Part shown: positions 63,727 to 64,000 of the stretch, piece after piece
Layout: the number at the start of each line of letters is the position of its first letter
Position numbering within the stretch: the first letter of the stretch is position 1
Origin: TMP-24 sp046348855
Lineage (GTDB): Bacteria; Pseudomonadota; Alphaproteobacteria; Rhodobacterales; Rhodobacteraceae
NCBI GenBank assembly: GCA_046348855.1
Contig: JAXMDK010000013.1
Location: forward strand, 1-64,000
DNA length: 64,000 bases
Direction: 5' to 3'
The notes under the pieces: model-generated
What the model saw: only the letters and a program-made list of their open reading frames with translations
The model's database searches: none
Told to the model about the DNA's origin: nothing
Position numbers and translations under genes: made by a program

Positions 63727-63939
63727 GGGGGTCTCCTGAGTGTCCGGCGTCGGTTCGCAAATTAGTTGCAAAGGCTCTGGACCAGCAACCTCGCTTCGCC
63801 GAAGAAAGCATGCCGCGCCTTTACCAGGCAGGTTGGCGCCGGCTGATTTTCATGGATCATGGCAGCTTTCCGGTCGATGGTGATCCGCGTGCGGTCATCG
63901 GGAACCCGCCCGGCGACCGGCTGAAGGATATTCTGCAAC

Positions 63940-64000
63940 ATGTCGAATGACGCCAAGGACCTGAGCTGGTTGAGGATCGGCGGCAGCCCGCGCGATATCG
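63940..64000 (+). CDS. 5' end of a further gene, family uncertain
   Basis: Only 20 codons are visible (MSNDAKDLSWLRIGGSPRDI) before the window ends. LRIGGSPRDI resembles the N-terminus of C45-type acyltransferases/peptidases, but this is too short to rely on. Divergent from the aminotransferase. Confidence 0.3.
   Translation, partial: MSNDAKDLSWLRIGGSPRDI

Overview
The window looks like chromosomal DNA of an alphaproteobacterium of the Rhodobacteraceae/Paracoccaceae type. This rests on the high GC content, the housekeeping order (carA, YqeY-type gene, DUF2244 gene, ctaD; and an RlpA-like lipoprotein, dacA-type carboxypeptidase, tmk, holB, tatD, MBL hydrolase run), and a GAAC-N7-GAAC LexA box in front of imuB. 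No 16S gene is present, so the genus is not resolved.

Core part (1-23.9 kb): a partial family-2 glycosyltransferase, carA, a YqeY-type protein, a DUF2244 protein, then ctaD, a c-type cytochrome, a redoxin and lipB. These last four are crossed by a dense cluster of single-base frameshifts (about 5.07-7.7 kb) that looks more like consensus error than decay. They are followed by a VOC protein, tRNA-Leu(GAG), a ClC channel with a coupled MarR regulator, a sulfotransferase, a complete polyamine-type ABC transporter (12.4-16.9 kb), an AEC transporter, and the six-gene minus-strand run listed above, ending at tRNA-Ser(UGA).

Mosaic accessory part (23.9-42.8 kb): next to tRNA-Ser lie an AlpA-like regulator and a DUF927 protein cut at its 3' end, a Vsr endonuclease, a C5-cytosine methyltransferase lacking motif X, a DUF3883 protein without its N-terminus, and a polyamine-type binding protein without its N-terminus. 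Then come a histone-deacetylase-family amidohydrolase, an AceE/MdeB-like 2-oxoacid dehydrogenase E1 divergent from an Lrp regulator, and, between two IS6-type transposase remnants, a self-contained catabolic module: a GntR/FCD regulator, two NylB-like (S-x-x-K...Y) serine hydrolases without signal peptides, and a complete peptide-type ABC importer with a fused double ATPase. Three copies of a GTGATCT-NN-GATCAC-like palindrome lie in its divergent promoter region.

Hydroxyproline region (42.9-55.2 kb): eleven same-strand genes plus one divergent gene form a near-complete hydroxyproline catabolic operon. They encode an enolase-superfamily enzyme, an amino-acid ABC importer, a D-amino-acid dehydrogenase, a 4-hydroxyproline epimerase, a pyrroline-2-carboxylate reductase, a proline-racemase-family dehydratase with Ser/Thr in place of the two Cys, an FCD regulator, a 2-oxoglutarate-semialdehyde-type dehydrogenase and a DapA-like deaminase. 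An IS110-type remnant lies beyond it.

Right end (55.9-64 kb): a 2'-5' RNA ligase-like protein, the SOS mutagenesis pair imuB-dnaE2 (imuA absent), a BKACE-type beta-keto acid cleavage enzyme coupled to a class III aminotransferase, and the first codons of a further gene.
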